This document shows, one piece after another, positions 10,526-19,708 of a stretch of DNA of 38,348 bases. The stretch is from an uncultured Clostridia bacterium (lineage in GTDB: Bacteria; Bacillota; Clostridia; Oscillospirales; Acutalibacteraceae): NCBI GenBank assembly GCA_946414505.1, contig CAMKOU010000005.1:1-38348 (forward strand), read 5' to 3'. A program made the translations under genes and the position numbers. Positions within the stretch are counted from its first letter, which is position 1. Each line of letters begins with the position of its first letter. Under the pieces are notes generated by a model. That model saw only the letters and a list, made by a program, of their open reading frames with translations, was not told the origin of the DNA and did not search any database.

Positions 10526-11545
10526 ATGTCTATACAAATCAATCTCGGCGCATGGCGGTCGGTGTTCGCCGTGCCGTCGCAAATCGTTGACGAGGGATTA
10601 AAGTTTGCCGACGGCGTCAAGCTCAAGGTGCTGCTCTATGTTTTGCGCAACGCCGACCGCAATTTGGAGCTGGAAGCCGTTTCCAAAGCAACCGGTGTGA
10701 ATGTCACCGATATTCCCGAAGCGCTCGATTACTGGGTCAGCCGCGATATACTGCAAAAAAACGATCAGGTGTATGCGCCCGCCGCTTCCGGAGCGCCTGT
10801 TCAACCGCCGGATATTCCTAAAAATGAAACAAAACCCGAAACGGCAGAGGATATTTCAAAGGATGTGGAGCAGCAAAAGCAGCGTTTTGTTGTCACCAAG
10901 CCGCAAAAGCCCGACTATGTGTTTACGGCGCAGCGGCTGGCAGTTGACGAGGATTTAAAAATCCTTGTCAGCGAGGCGCAAACCATGCTCGGCAAAACGC
11001 TTTCCAACTCGGACGTCGCCACGCTGCTGATGCTCAAGGACACCTGCGGTCTGCGGCTCGATGTGATTTTGATGCTGATCCAATATTGCGTCGGCATTGA
11101 TAAGGGCAATATGCGCACGGTGGAAAAAATCGGTATCAGCTGGGCGGACGAGGGGATCAACTCGGTGGAAGCTGCCGACCGGAAGATCGCGCAGGCGGCA
11201 CATGCAAGCAAATGCTTTTCGCTGGTTTCTTCGGTTTTCGGCTTAAAAAACGTCGGTTCTCCCACGAAAAAACAACTGGAATACAGCACCAAATGGGTAG
11301 GGGACTGGAAATTCTCGGCGCCGATGCTGCGCGAAGCCTACGAGCGGTGCGTCGACAACAAGGGTGAACTGAAATTCAACTATATCGACGGCATTCTCAA
11401 AAAATGGGAAGCGCAGGGTATCAAAAATCTCGACGATTTGAAACAGAGCGAAGCGGTTCCGAAAAAAGCGCCTGCCCGCTCACAAAAATCATCCTACGAT
11501 ATCAACGAACTGGAAAAAATTGACACTTTGGATTTTATTGATTGA
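10526..11545 (+). CDS. DnaD domain-containing replication protein
   Basis: 339 aa; winged-helix-like N-terminus and DnaD-type C-terminal repeats (YSTKWVGDWKFSAPMLREAYERCVDNKGELKFNYIDGILKKWEAQGI). Adjacent to a DnaC-like ATPase. Confidence 0.85.
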   Translation: MSIQINLGAWRSVFAVPSQIVDEGLKFADGVKLKVLLYVLRNADRNLELEAVSKATGVNVTDIPEALDYWVSRDILQKNDQVYAPAASGAPVQPPDIPKNETKPETAEDISKDVEQQKQRFVVTKPQKPDYVFTAQRLAVDEDLKILVSEAQTMLGKTLSNSDVATLLMLKDTCGLRLDVILMLIQYCVGIDKGNMRTVEKIGISWADEGINSVEAADRKIAQAAHASKCFSLVSSVFGLKNVGSPTKKQLEYSTKWVGDWKFSAPMLREAYERCVDNKGELKFNYIDGILKKWEAQGIKNLDDLKQSEAVPKKAPARSQKSSYDINELEKIDTLDFID

Positions 11546-11553
11546 GGGCAACC

Positions 11554-12546
11554 ATGGGATACAGCACCAGTGTATATAATAACGCAGCGGACAAGCTTGC
11601 CGAACGGCGCTTGGCGGCGGAAAAGCAGGCGGACGCGCGCCGCGCCGCGATCTTCCGGCAGCTGCCGCGCACCCGTGAGCTGGAACGTGACATCGCGCTT
11701 TGTGGCACGGCAGCGGTTCGTGCGGTACTAAACGGCGGTGACGTACAGGCGGAAATGCTGCGGCTCAGGGACAAAAATCTCGCTTTGCAAAAGGAGCTGC
11801 GGCAATTGCTGACAGAGAACGGCTACAGTGAAGCAGCCTTGGAGCCGCAGTATACCTGTCAAAAATGCCATGACACGGGCTATGTGGAAAAGCAGGGCAG
11901 AACCGTGATGTGTGCCTGCTTCAAGCAACAGCTTGTCGCCTGTGCGTGCGAGGAGTTCAACCGCATCGTGCCGCTGAAGCTGTCCACCTTTGACAGCTTT
12001 CAGTTGGAGCAGTACAGTAAAGAAGTGGATCCCTCGACCGGCATCGCGCCGTATTACCACATGGAAAAAATCGTCAAGTACTGCAAGGCGTATGCCCAGG
12101 GCTTTACGCCGCATTCCCAGAGCATTTTGATGAAGGGCGCCACCGGCTTGGGCAAAACGCATCTTTCACTTGCCATTGCCAACGAGGTCATCCGCCGCGG
12201 CTATGGTGTGATGTATGTATCGGCTCCCGAATTGGTGATCAAGCTGGAACGCGAGCGTTTTTCGCGCGACAGCGACGGCGATATGCTGGAGGTGCTCACC
12301 GGTTGCGATCTGCTGATTATCGACGACCTCGGTACCGAGCACCACAGCTCCTTCACCGATTCGCAGGTGTACACGCTCTTTAACGCGCGTGTGCTCAACA
12401 ATAAGCCTGTCATCATCAGCACGAACCTGACCATGGCGCAGCTGGAAAAGGATTATTCCAACCGCTTTGTGTCGCGCATCAACGGCGCGGCGCAAAAGCT
12501 TGATTTTCTCGGCGAGGATTTGCGCATAAAACGCGGCAGGGTTTAA
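11554..12546 (+). CDS. DnaC/IstB-like helicase-loader ATPase
   Basis: Start at ATG 11554 with GAGGG at 11544-11548. YTCQKCHDTGYVEKQGRTVMCACFKQQ zinc motif, LMKGATGLGKTHLSLAIANEV Walker A, LLIIDDLGTE Walker B. Confidence 0.93.
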   Translation: MGYSTSVYNNAADKLAERRLAAEKQADARRAAIFRQLPRTRELERDIALCGTAAVRAVLNGGDVQAEMLRLRDKNLALQKELRQLLTENGYSEAALEPQYTCQKCHDTGYVEKQGRTVMCACFKQQLVACACEEFNRIVPLKLSTFDSFQLEQYSKEVDPSTGIAPYYHMEKIVKYCKAYAQGFTPHSQSILMKGATGLGKTHLSLAIANEVIRRGYGVMYVSAPELVIKLERERFSRDSDGDMLEVLTGCDLLIIDDLGTEHHSSFTDSQVYTLFNARVLNNKPVIISTNLTMAQLEKDYSNRFVSRINGAAQKLDFLGEDLRIKRGRV

Positions 12547-12571
12547 AAAACGGTATTGCCTTAAAAAAGCC

Positions 12572-12600
12572 TTGTATATTTTTATGAATTGATGTATAAT
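12572..12600 (+). promoter_or_regulatory. candidate sigma-A promoter for the LURP-one-like gene
   Basis: TTGTAT (12572-12577), 17-bp spacer, TATAAT (12595-12600). Confidence 0.5.
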
Positions 12601-12641
12601 AACCATAGGTATACATGTTTGTATAGCTATGGTTATTTTTT
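12598..12641 (+). terminator. long hairpin with T tract (dnaC terminator and/or leader structure of the next gene)
   Basis: AATAACCATAG-g-TATACA-TGTT-TGTATA-g-CTATGGTTATT followed by TTTTC: 11 + 6 bp with one G/G mismatch. Confidence 0.65.
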
Positions 12642-12652
12642 CGGTGATAAAT

Positions 12653-13144
12653 ATGAAGCTTTATTTAAAACGCGACCGATCGGCGGATAACGTCTTATTT
12701 GCGGTGTTTGATGAATGCGGAAACGAAGTTTACCGTGTTGTTTCCGTCAGCACCAAGGTGACCAAACGCACCAATCTGCTGTTGCTGCACACAGACGGGA
12801 CCGTTGCGGGAAAAATTCGGCGCTTGCCGATCGTCAGCACCTATACCTTTGTGCTGCGGGTCAAAAAATCGCATATCACCTTTGTGATTGTGCCGGTCAA
12901 AAACGGCGTTCTTTCGTATTTTTACGGCAATAACTGGCATATCAACGGCAGCATTGCCGCCAAAAACTTTACCGTAATTGACGTCGATAAGTCCGTGATA
13001 CTCGATCATCGCAAGCATTCGGATCACTGTACGCTGGAAATCACCCATCCTGAAAACGAGTTATATTGCATTATGACGGCTGTTTGTGCCAATTTGATGA
13101 ACACGGTTGAAAAACCGATGCAAGCAGAAGTCGGATGTCTGTAA
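12653..13144 (+). CDS. LURP-one/YxjI-like (tubby-fold) small protein
   Basis: Likely start ATG 12653, because the ORF-track ATG at 12629 lies inside the hairpin. MKLYLKRDRSADNVLFAVFDECGNEVYRVV... beta-rich; family call is by resemblance only. Confidence 0.5.
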   Translation: MKLYLKRDRSADNVLFAVFDECGNEVYRVVSVSTKVTKRTNLLLLHTDGTVAGKIRRLPIVSTYTFVLRVKKSHITFVIVPVKNGVLSYFYGNNWHINGSIAAKNFTVIDVDKSVILDHRKHSDHCTLEITHPENELYCIMTAVCANLMNTVEKPMQAEVGCL

Positions 13145-13172
13145 GACAATCACTATTTGGAGGTTATGATAT

Positions 13173-13589
13173 ATGGATAAGCTGTTACAATTACTGAGCA
13201 AAAACGCGCAATTTTCCACCGCTGAGCTCGCGGCGATGCTGGGCGAACCGGAGGATCATATCAAGGCACAAATCAAGGAATACGAAAACAACGGCATTAT
13301 CAAGGGCTATCAGGCAGTTGTCAACTGGGAAAACATGGCGGACAGCTTTGTTGAGGCGATGATCGAACTGAAGGTCACGCCCAAAAAGGAAACCGGCTTT
13401 GATGAAATCGCCGAACGCTGCATGGCGTTTGAAGAAGTGGAATCGGTGTATCTGATGGCGGGTGTGTATGATTTGGCACTGATCGTCCGCGGTCAAACCA
13501 TGCAGGACATTTCGATGTTCGTTGCCAAAAAGCTGTCTACCATCGACGGCATTCTGTGCGCCGCTACAAGGACAGAGGCCTCAATTTGA
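13173..13589 (+). CDS. Lrp/AsnC family transcriptional regulator (AlaR/YugG-like)
   Basis: 138 aa; N-terminal HTH (LLSKNAQFSTAELAAMLGEPEDHIKAQIKEYENNGIIKGYQAVVNW) and RAM-type C-terminus. Directly upstream of an aminotransferase, as in Bacillus yugG-yugH. Confidence 0.9.
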   Translation: MDKLLQLLSKNAQFSTAELAAMLGEPEDHIKAQIKEYENNGIIKGYQAVVNWENMADSFVEAMIELKVTPKKETGFDEIAERCMAFEEVESVYLMAGVYDLALIVRGQTMQDISMFVAKKLSTIDGILCAATRTEASI

Positions 13590-13629
13590 CTGAATTTGAC
13601 GGAGAAAACGACGAGAGGAGTTTAATCCT

Positions 13630-14811
13630 GTGATCAATTACGACAAGTATTTAAACAGCAGCATCCGGTCTCTGGCGCCCTCGGGTATCCGCAAGTTTTT
13701 TGATATCGCCAACGAAATGGATCATGTGATCTCGCTGAGCATCGGCGAACCGGATTTTCAAACGCCGTGGCATATCCGCGACGAGGGCATTCGCAGCCTG
13801 GAAAAGGGGAAAACATGGTATTCGCCCAACCGCGGCTTCTCCGATTTGTTAAAAGAGATCTCCAACTACTACGAACGTCGCTTTTCGCTTACATACAATC
13901 CCTTTGAGCAGGCGCTTGTCACCGTCGGCGGCAGTGAAGCCATCGACCTGGCGTTCCGTTGCTTGCTGGAGGAGGGCGACGAAGCCATTATTCCGCAGCC
14001 TGCCTTTGTCTGCTACAACCCGCTGTGTACCATGGCAGGCGGCGTTCCCGTAAACATCAACACGAAAAATGAAGATAATTTCCGCCTGAAAGCGGCGGAT
14101 CTGGAAGCGGCCATCACCCCAAAAACCAAGCTGCTGGTGTTGCCTTTTCCCAACAATCCCACCGGCGCCATTATGGAACGCAGCGATTTGGAGGAAATTG
14201 CCGAGGTCGTCAAGCGCCACGATTTAATGGTGCTCTCCGATGAAATCTACTGTGAGCTGACCTACGGCGGCAGAAATCACGTGTCCATCGCTTCCGTTGA
14301 CGGCATGTATGAGCGCACCATTGTGATCAACGGCTTTTCTAAGTCCTACGCAATGACCGGTTGGCGACTCGGCTATGCGCTTGGCCCCGCGCCCATCATT
14401 TCCCAAATGACCAAGCTGCACCAGTACGGCATCATGTCTGCGCCGACCACCGCGCAGTACGCTGCGATCGAGGCGCTGAAAAACGGCGACCGTGATGTGA
14501 ACCATATGCGCGACGAATACGACATGCGCCGTCGTTTGGTGGTGGATGGCTTCAACGAAATGGGACTGTCTTGTTTTGAACCGCTCGGCGCGTTTTATGT
14601 ATTTCCGTGCATTCAATCCACCGGACTCAGCTCCGAGGAATTTTGCACCCGTCTGATCATGGAAAAGCATGTGGCAGTCGTGCCCGGCAACGCCTTTGGC
14701 GAATGCGGCGAAGGCTTTGTACGCGTATCGTATTCCTACTCGCTCAAGCACCTCAAGGCTGCGCTGGCGCGTATCCGCGAATTTGTGGAGGAGCTGCGCC
14801 ATGAAGGTTAA
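13630..14811 (+). CDS. class I/II pyridoxal-phosphate aminotransferase (AlaT/YugH/PatA-like)
   Basis: 393 aa; SIGEPDFQTPWHI, VTVGGSEAIDLAFRCLL, LPFPNNPTGA, INGFSKSYAMTGWRLGY (PLP lysine). Confidence 0.95.
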   Translation: MINYDKYLNSSIRSLAPSGIRKFFDIANEMDHVISLSIGEPDFQTPWHIRDEGIRSLEKGKTWYSPNRGFSDLLKEISNYYERRFSLTYNPFEQALVTVGGSEAIDLAFRCLLEEGDEAIIPQPAFVCYNPLCTMAGGVPVNINTKNEDNFRLKAADLEAAITPKTKLLVLPFPNNPTGAIMERSDLEEIAEVVKRHDLMVLSDEIYCELTYGGRNHVSIASVDGMYERTIVINGFSKSYAMTGWRLGYALGPAPIISQMTKLHQYGIMSAPTTAQYAAIEALKNGDRDVNHMRDEYDMRRRLVVDGFNEMGLSCFEPLGAFYVFPCIQSTGLSSEEFCTRLIMEKHVAVVPGNAFGECGEGFVRVSYSYSLKHLKAALARIREFVEELRHEG

Positions 14812-15670
14812 GCTGAAGGCGCCTGCCAAAATCAATTTGTCGCTCGATGTTTTGGGCAAGCGTCCCGATGGTTATCACGAGCTTGCCACCGTGATGCAGA
14901 CGGTGGATCTATATGACGAAATCACACTGGAAAGCAATGACAGCGGCGCCGTCACGGTATCCTGCGATTATCCGGGCGTTCCCTGTGACGACCGCAATAT
15001 CTGCGTTAAGGCCGCCTACCGCTTTTTTGATGCGTGCCGGCTACCTGTTGCAGGCGTGCATATCACCATTGACAAAACCATTCCCACCCAAGCCGGCTTG
15101 GCAGGCGGCAGCGCCGACGGCGCAGCGGTGATCATGGGACTGAACTTTCTGTTTGGCACCAAGCTTACCCCCAAGGAAATGCGCGACATCGGCGCCAAGG
15201 TCGGTGCGGACGTGCCGTTTTGTATCGAAGGCGGCACCAAGCTGTGCACCGGCATCGGCGATGCAATGAAAAAACTGCCCTCGCTGCACGGGGTGCATAT
15301 CGTCATTTGCAAGCCCGACACCGTCAGTGTATCCACGGCAGAAGCATATCAAAAGGTAGACGCGCTGGCGCCGCATCCGTGCTATACCGATGAAATGGTA
15401 AAGGCAATTTACAGCCGCGATATGTTTATGATCACCTCCACCATCTTCAACGATTTTGAACTTGCGCTGCAAATCCCCGAGGTATCTGCCATCAAAACGG
15501 TTATGCTTGCCAACAAAGCGAAGGGTGCGGGCATGTCCGGCTCCGGCTCGGCGGTATTCGGTATTTTTGCCAACGAAAAGAAAGCCGCACGCTGTGCGGA
15601 GCTGCTGAAAGCCGATTATCCCGACACTTTTTGCTGCAAACCCATTAAAATCGGCTGCTCAATTGAATAA
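14801..15670 (+). CDS. ispE: 4-diphosphocytidyl-2-C-methyl-D-erythritol kinase
   Basis: Start ATG 14801 (MKVKLKAPAKINLSLDVLGKRPDGYHEL), AGLAGGSADGAAV GHMP-kinase motif. Overlaps the aminotransferase by 11 bp. Confidence 0.96.
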   Translation: MKVKLKAPAKINLSLDVLGKRPDGYHELATVMQTVDLYDEITLESNDSGAVTVSCDYPGVPCDDRNICVKAAYRFFDACRLPVAGVHITIDKTIPTQAGLAGGSADGAAVIMGLNFLFGTKLTPKEMRDIGAKVGADVPFCIEGGTKLCTGIGDAMKKLPSLHGVHIVICKPDTVSVSTAEAYQKVDALAPHPCYTDEMVKAIYSRDMFMITSTIFNDFELALQIPEVSAIKTVMLANKAKGAGMSGSGSAVFGIFANEKKAARCAELLKADYPDTFCCKPIKIGCSIE

Positions 15671-15677
15671 AAGCTAC

Positions 15678-15723
15678 ACAACCTGTCCATACTTCTCATA
15701 TCGAAATAAGGCAGGTTGTTTTT
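15678..15723 (+). terminator. hairpin with T5 between ispE and spoIIR (terminator and/or start-site occluder)
   Basis: ACAACCTG (15678-15685) ... CAGGTTGT (15712-15719), T5 at 15719-15723, immediately before ATG 15724. Confidence 0.6.
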
Positions 15724-16320
15724 ATGAAAACATGTATCAAGGCCGCCTGTGCGGCGTTTATCCTCACGGTGCTTTACACGATGATTCCGTTCCAGGCGAC
15801 ATGCACCGATATTAACCGGGAGATTTTTCGTTTGCACATTCTTGCCAATTCCGACAGTGCAGCGGATCAGTCGCTCAAGCTAAAGGTGCGTGACGCGGTA
15901 CTGCGGTATACGCAATCGCTGTATACCCGTGCGCAGAGCAAGGAAGAAGCCGAAGCGCTGACGGCGTCCGCCTTGCCGCAGATCGCAGCAATCGCCGCCC
16001 AAACCGTGCGCGACAACGGCTATGTCTATCCCGTTCGTGCCGCAGTGACGCAAATGCCCTTCACCACCCGCACCTACAGCCGCTACACGCTGCCGTCCGG
16101 TACCTATGATGCGCTGCGCATCACGATCGGCAAAGGAGAGGGGCACAACTGGTGGTGCGTCATGTTTCCGTCGCTGTGTGTCAACACCGGCGAGGAGGGC
16201 GACCGCAAAACCAGAGAATCGCTGGGAGAAAACGGCTATCAGCTGATTACCGACCAAAAACAGGAATATAAATTCTTCATCGTGGAGCTGTTTGAAACGG
16301 TTCGCGGTGTGTTTACATGA
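15724..16320 (+). CDS. spoIIR: stage II sporulation protein R
   Basis: 198 aa; N-terminal hydrophobic segment, IFRLHILANSDSAADQSLKLKVRDAVL, EGHNWWCVMFPSLC. Confidence 0.95.
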   Translation: MKTCIKAACAAFILTVLYTMIPFQATCTDINREIFRLHILANSDSAADQSLKLKVRDAVLRYTQSLYTRAQSKEEAEALTASALPQIAAIAAQTVRDNGYVYPVRAAVTQMPFTTRTYSRYTLPSGTYDALRITIGKGEGHNWWCVMFPSLCVNTGEEGDRKTRESLGENGYQLITDQKQEYKFFIVELFETVRGVFT

Positions 16321-16342
16321 TCGTAAAAAAGGAAACAGTCCT

Positions 16343-19300
16343 ATGCTTCGTTTTATTTTGGGAACCGGCGGAACGGGAAAAACCGCCCTGATCCGTCAAC
16401 AAATCAAAGAGCTGGTCGAAAACGGCGAACAGCAGGTGCTGCTGCTGGTGCCTGACCAAAGCACCTTTGAAACCGAGAAAGCATTTTTAAACAGCCTCGG
16501 CGCACGCCGCTGCAAGCAGGTAGAGGTGTTCGGCTTTGAGGGCATGTGCCGCCATGTGTTTCAGCAAACCCGCACGGTGCTGTCCAATGTCATTGACAAC
16601 GGCACACGCGCCGTTTTAATGGATATCGCTTTGGAGCAGCTCAGCGAAAAGCTCACGCTGTTAAAGGCTCGCGGCTCACGCGCGGTGGCAAATATGCTGC
16701 TGGGCACCCTTGCCGCCTGTAAAAAAAGCGGCATCTCCACCGATATGCTGCGTACTGCCGCGGCGCATATCAGCGATGAAACCCTGCAAATCAAACTCAA
16801 CGAAACGGCGCTGGTGCTCGACGCGTTTGACGCCATGCTGGCACAGAGCTATGTGGATCCGTTGGATCATCTGGAACGGCTAAAAAATATTCTTTTGGAG
16901 AATGAAAATATCTTTAAAAACCGGGTGCTGTATATTGATTCCTTCAGCGGCTTCACCAAGGTGCAGTTGGATATTATCCGCATTTTGCTGACGCGTTGCC
17001 GCATGGTGACGGTCGCGCTCACCTTGGATCCGCAGGAACAGCGCCAAGACGAGGTGTTTCAAATCTCACAGGACACCTGCGATCTCCTCAAGCACATCGC
17101 GAAATGTGAATTTACGGATATAAAAACCCCCGTCAGATTGACCGAACCGCTGCGGTTTGAAAATGACGAGCTGGCAATGTTGGAGGCAGGCATTTTTCGC
17201 CGCCGTTGTCATCCGTCGGAGAAAGCGCCGCAGCGCATCACCGTTTACAGCGCAGCGGATGTGTATGAAGAATGTGCGTTTGTTGCCTGTCGCATCAAAC
17301 GCTTGATCATGGACGACGGATACCGTTACAGCGATATCTCTGTTATCTGCCGCGACAGTAAAAACTATCAGGGCATTTTGGACGTGATGCTCGAAAAATA
17401 CGACATTCCTTATTTCCTTGACAGCCGCAAGGATATTGCCGTTATGCCCCCGGTGCGGCTGCTCCATGCCGTGTTTCGCCTGCTGACCGACGGCTTTGCC
17501 CGCGAGGATTTTTTGTCCTTATTGAAAACGGGCTTGACGCCGTTTTCCGAAAAGGAGATCAGCACGTTTGAAAACTATGTATACATATGGAATCTCAGCG
17601 GCAAGCGGTTATGCGAGCCGTTTACCCTCAATCCGCGCGGCTATGCCAACGAATTTTCCGACCGGGACAAAGAAAACCTGAAAATCGCCGAGTATGTTCG
17701 CCGCACCATCGCAGAGCCGCTGCTTGCCTTTCGTGCGGACAGCAAGAACAAAACCGGCCGCGAATTGACCGCTTTGTTGTGGCAGCTGCTCGAAACGCTG
17801 CATGTGCCCGATGCGCTGTCACAATTATATGAGACGCTTGAAAAAACCGAAAAGGGGATGGGCGCCGAACAAGTGCAGGTGTGGAGCCTGCTGGTGGACG
17901 CACTCGACAAAACCGTGGCGGCTGTGGGAGATTTGCCCTTGACGCTCGCGCGGTATTTTGAATTGCTGTCGATTCAAATTTCCAATATCGAATTTTCTCA
18001 AATTCCGCAAACACTCGACTGCGTTACCGTTACGACGGCGCAGCGTGTACGCAACGCCACCCAGCGTGTTTCGTTTTTGATCGGTTGCAATGAGGGTGAG
18101 TTTCCTGCCGTTCCGCGTGCGGCAGGGTTGTTTTCTGATTTTGAAATCAAGCAGCTGCTGCTGCATGATATCAACATCAGCGATGGTTTTGCGTATATCG
18201 CCAATTTAGAGACCTTTATGGCGTATTGCGCCGTGACCGCACCGGTCGAACGACTGTTTATCAGTTATCCCGAAATGAGTGTGGAGGGAGAACGCAAAAA
18301 GCCATCGTCGATCGTTACCGAAACGCTCAAGGTGTTTCCGCAGCTGCGCGTGACGGACAAGCTCGACTATGACAGTCGTCATGACGCGATGCTTGCGCTG
18401 ACGCCCGCCTTTGAGGAATATGCGCGCTCCTTGTCGGACGGCTTTTCCGAGCTGCGCGGTTTGGATGCTTTTTTTGCGCAAAATCCGCGCTACGCCGACG
18501 GCGTCAAGGCGGTGAAGCGCGCGCTCGACCATACGCCGTTTAAAATTGAAAACCCCGCCAACGCGCGGCTGCTGTTCGGTGAAAAGCTCACCGTATCCGC
18601 TTCACAGGTGGAAAAATTCAGCCTGTGTCGGTTTTCGTATTTTTGTAACTACGGGCTGTCTGTGTGCAAACGCATGAAAGCCGAAATCAATCCGATGGAA
18701 TACGGCACGCTGGTACACCATATTTTGGAACAGTTTTTCAAACAGTATCCCAAAGCAGCCTATGCGGATATGAAAGATGACGATCTCTCCGCCTTTATTC
18801 ACGCGACCGTGACCGCATATCTGGAGGGCTATTTAGGCGGCAGCGAAAGCAAGGAACAGTCGTTTTTATACCGTTTGGAGGTGTTGTGCAGTCATATTTT
18901 GCTGTTACTGCGTCACTTGATTGACGAGCTGCTTCAAAGCGACTTTGAGGTTGCCGACTGCGAGCTGAAAATCGACAAAGATATCCCTGCCTACACGGTA
19001 CAGCTGCCGACGGGTGAAAATATCGCCGTTTGCGGCAGTGTGGACAGGGTAGATGTGATGCACACCGACGGCGGCGATTACCTGCGCATCATCGACTACA
19101 AAACCGGATCAAAAACCTTTAAGCTGTCCGACATCCTTTTCGGGCTCAATCTGCAAATGCTGCTGTATCTTTGCTCCATTGAAAAAATGGGAACGAAACG
19201 CTACGGCAACATCACACCTGCCGGCATTTTGTATATGCCTGCTGTGGTGCCGAATATTGCCGCCGACGGTTTGGATGACGAGGATATTCAAAAGAAAATC

Positions 19301-19708
19301 AACGATACCTTTAAAATGAACGGCTTGCTGCTCGATGATGTGCGCGTTATCAAGGGGATGGACAAAACCGAAGGCGCTAAATATATTCCGGTTAAAATCA
19401 AAAACGGCAGCAATGTAAAAAGCGACAGTCTCGTCACACTGGCGCAGTTTGGCAAAATCTTTCAAAAGCTCAATGATACCGTGGCGCAAATGGGGGACAA
19501 GCTCTTTCACGGCGATATCGCCGCCGCTCCGCTCAAGGGCAGCACCGATGCGTGCCAGTACTGCCCTTATGACAGTGTGTGCTGCTACCGCAAAAGCGAC
19601 CCGGTGCCGGTGTACGGCTTAAAAAACGATGAAGTGTTTGAAACGCTCGAAAAAGAACAAAACGGAGGTGAGTCGTCATGCCACACGAATGGACAGATCA
19701 ACAACTAA
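16343..19708 (+). CDS. addB: ATP-dependent helicase/nuclease subunit B
   Basis: Start ATG 16343 (MLRFILGTGGTGKTALI). Nuclease motif IIDYKTGSK; Fe-S type cysteines ...SLCRFSYFC... and CQYCPYDSVC (CX2CX5C). Confidence 0.95.
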   Translation: MLRFILGTGGTGKTALIRQQIKELVENGEQQVLLLVPDQSTFETEKAFLNSLGARRCKQVEVFGFEGMCRHVFQQTRTVLSNVIDNGTRAVLMDIALEQLSEKLTLLKARGSRAVANMLLGTLAACKKSGISTDMLRTAAAHISDETLQIKLNETALVLDAFDAMLAQSYVDPLDHLERLKNILLENENIFKNRVLYIDSFSGFTKVQLDIIRILLTRCRMVTVALTLDPQEQRQDEVFQISQDTCDLLKHIAKCEFTDIKTPVRLTEPLRFENDELAMLEAGIFRRRCHPSEKAPQRITVYSAADVYEECAFVACRIKRLIMDDGYRYSDISVICRDSKNYQGILDVMLEKYDIPYFLDSRKDIAVMPPVRLLHAVFRLLTDGFAREDFLSLLKTGLTPFSEKEISTFENYVYIWNLSGKRLCEPFTLNPRGYANEFSDRDKENLKIAEYVRRTIAEPLLAFRADSKNKTGRELTALLWQLLETLHVPDALSQLYETLEKTEKGMGAEQVQVWSLLVDALDKTVAAVGDLPLTLARYFELLSIQISNIEFSQIPQTLDCVTVTTAQRVRNATQRVSFLIGCNEGEFPAVPRAAGLFSDFEIKQLLLHDINISDGFAYIANLETFMAYCAVTAPVERLFISYPEMSVEGERKKPSSIVTETLKVFPQLRVTDKLDYDSRHDAMLALTPAFEEYARSLSDGFSELRGLDAFFAQNPRYADGVKAVKRALDHTPFKIENPANARLLFGEKLTVSASQVEKFSLCRFSYFCNYGLSVCKRMKAEINPMEYGTLVHHILEQFFKQYPKAAYADMKDDDLSAFIHATVTAYLEGYLGGSESKEQSFLYRLEVLCSHILLLLRHLIDELLQSDFEVADCELKIDKDIPAYTVQLPTGENIAVCGSVDRVDVMHTDGGDYLRIIDYKTGSKTFKLSDILFGLNLQMLLYLCSIEKMGTKRYGNITPAGILYMPAVVPNIAADGLDDEDIQKKINDTFKMNGLLLDDVRVIKGMDKTEGAKYIPVKIKNGSNVKSDSLVTLAQFGKIFQKLNDTVAQMGDKLFHGDIAAAPLKGSTDACQYCPYDSVCCYRKSDPVPVYGLKNDEVFETLEKEQNGGESSCHTNGQINN

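Noticed and set aside
13-12568. Shared CGGTATTGCCT(T)AAAAAA at ~13-29 and ~12551-12568
   Set aside because: An 11-bp core match is expected by chance many times in a 38-kb window; no shared structure was seen.
12629-12652. ORF-track start ATG 12629 for the LURP-one-like gene
   Set aside because: This ATG lies inside the 3' arm of the hairpin; ATG 12653 is a better fit to the conserved-looking MKLYLKRD start.
14669-14800. Upstream extension of the ispE ORF
   Set aside because: Overlaps the end of the aminotransferase in another frame; the canonical MKVKLKAPAKINL start is at 14801.
19678-19708. 31-bp addB/addA overlap as a possible frameshift or fusion signal
   Set aside because: Overlapping addB-addA starts are consistent with ordinary translational coupling, and both proteins have complete ends.
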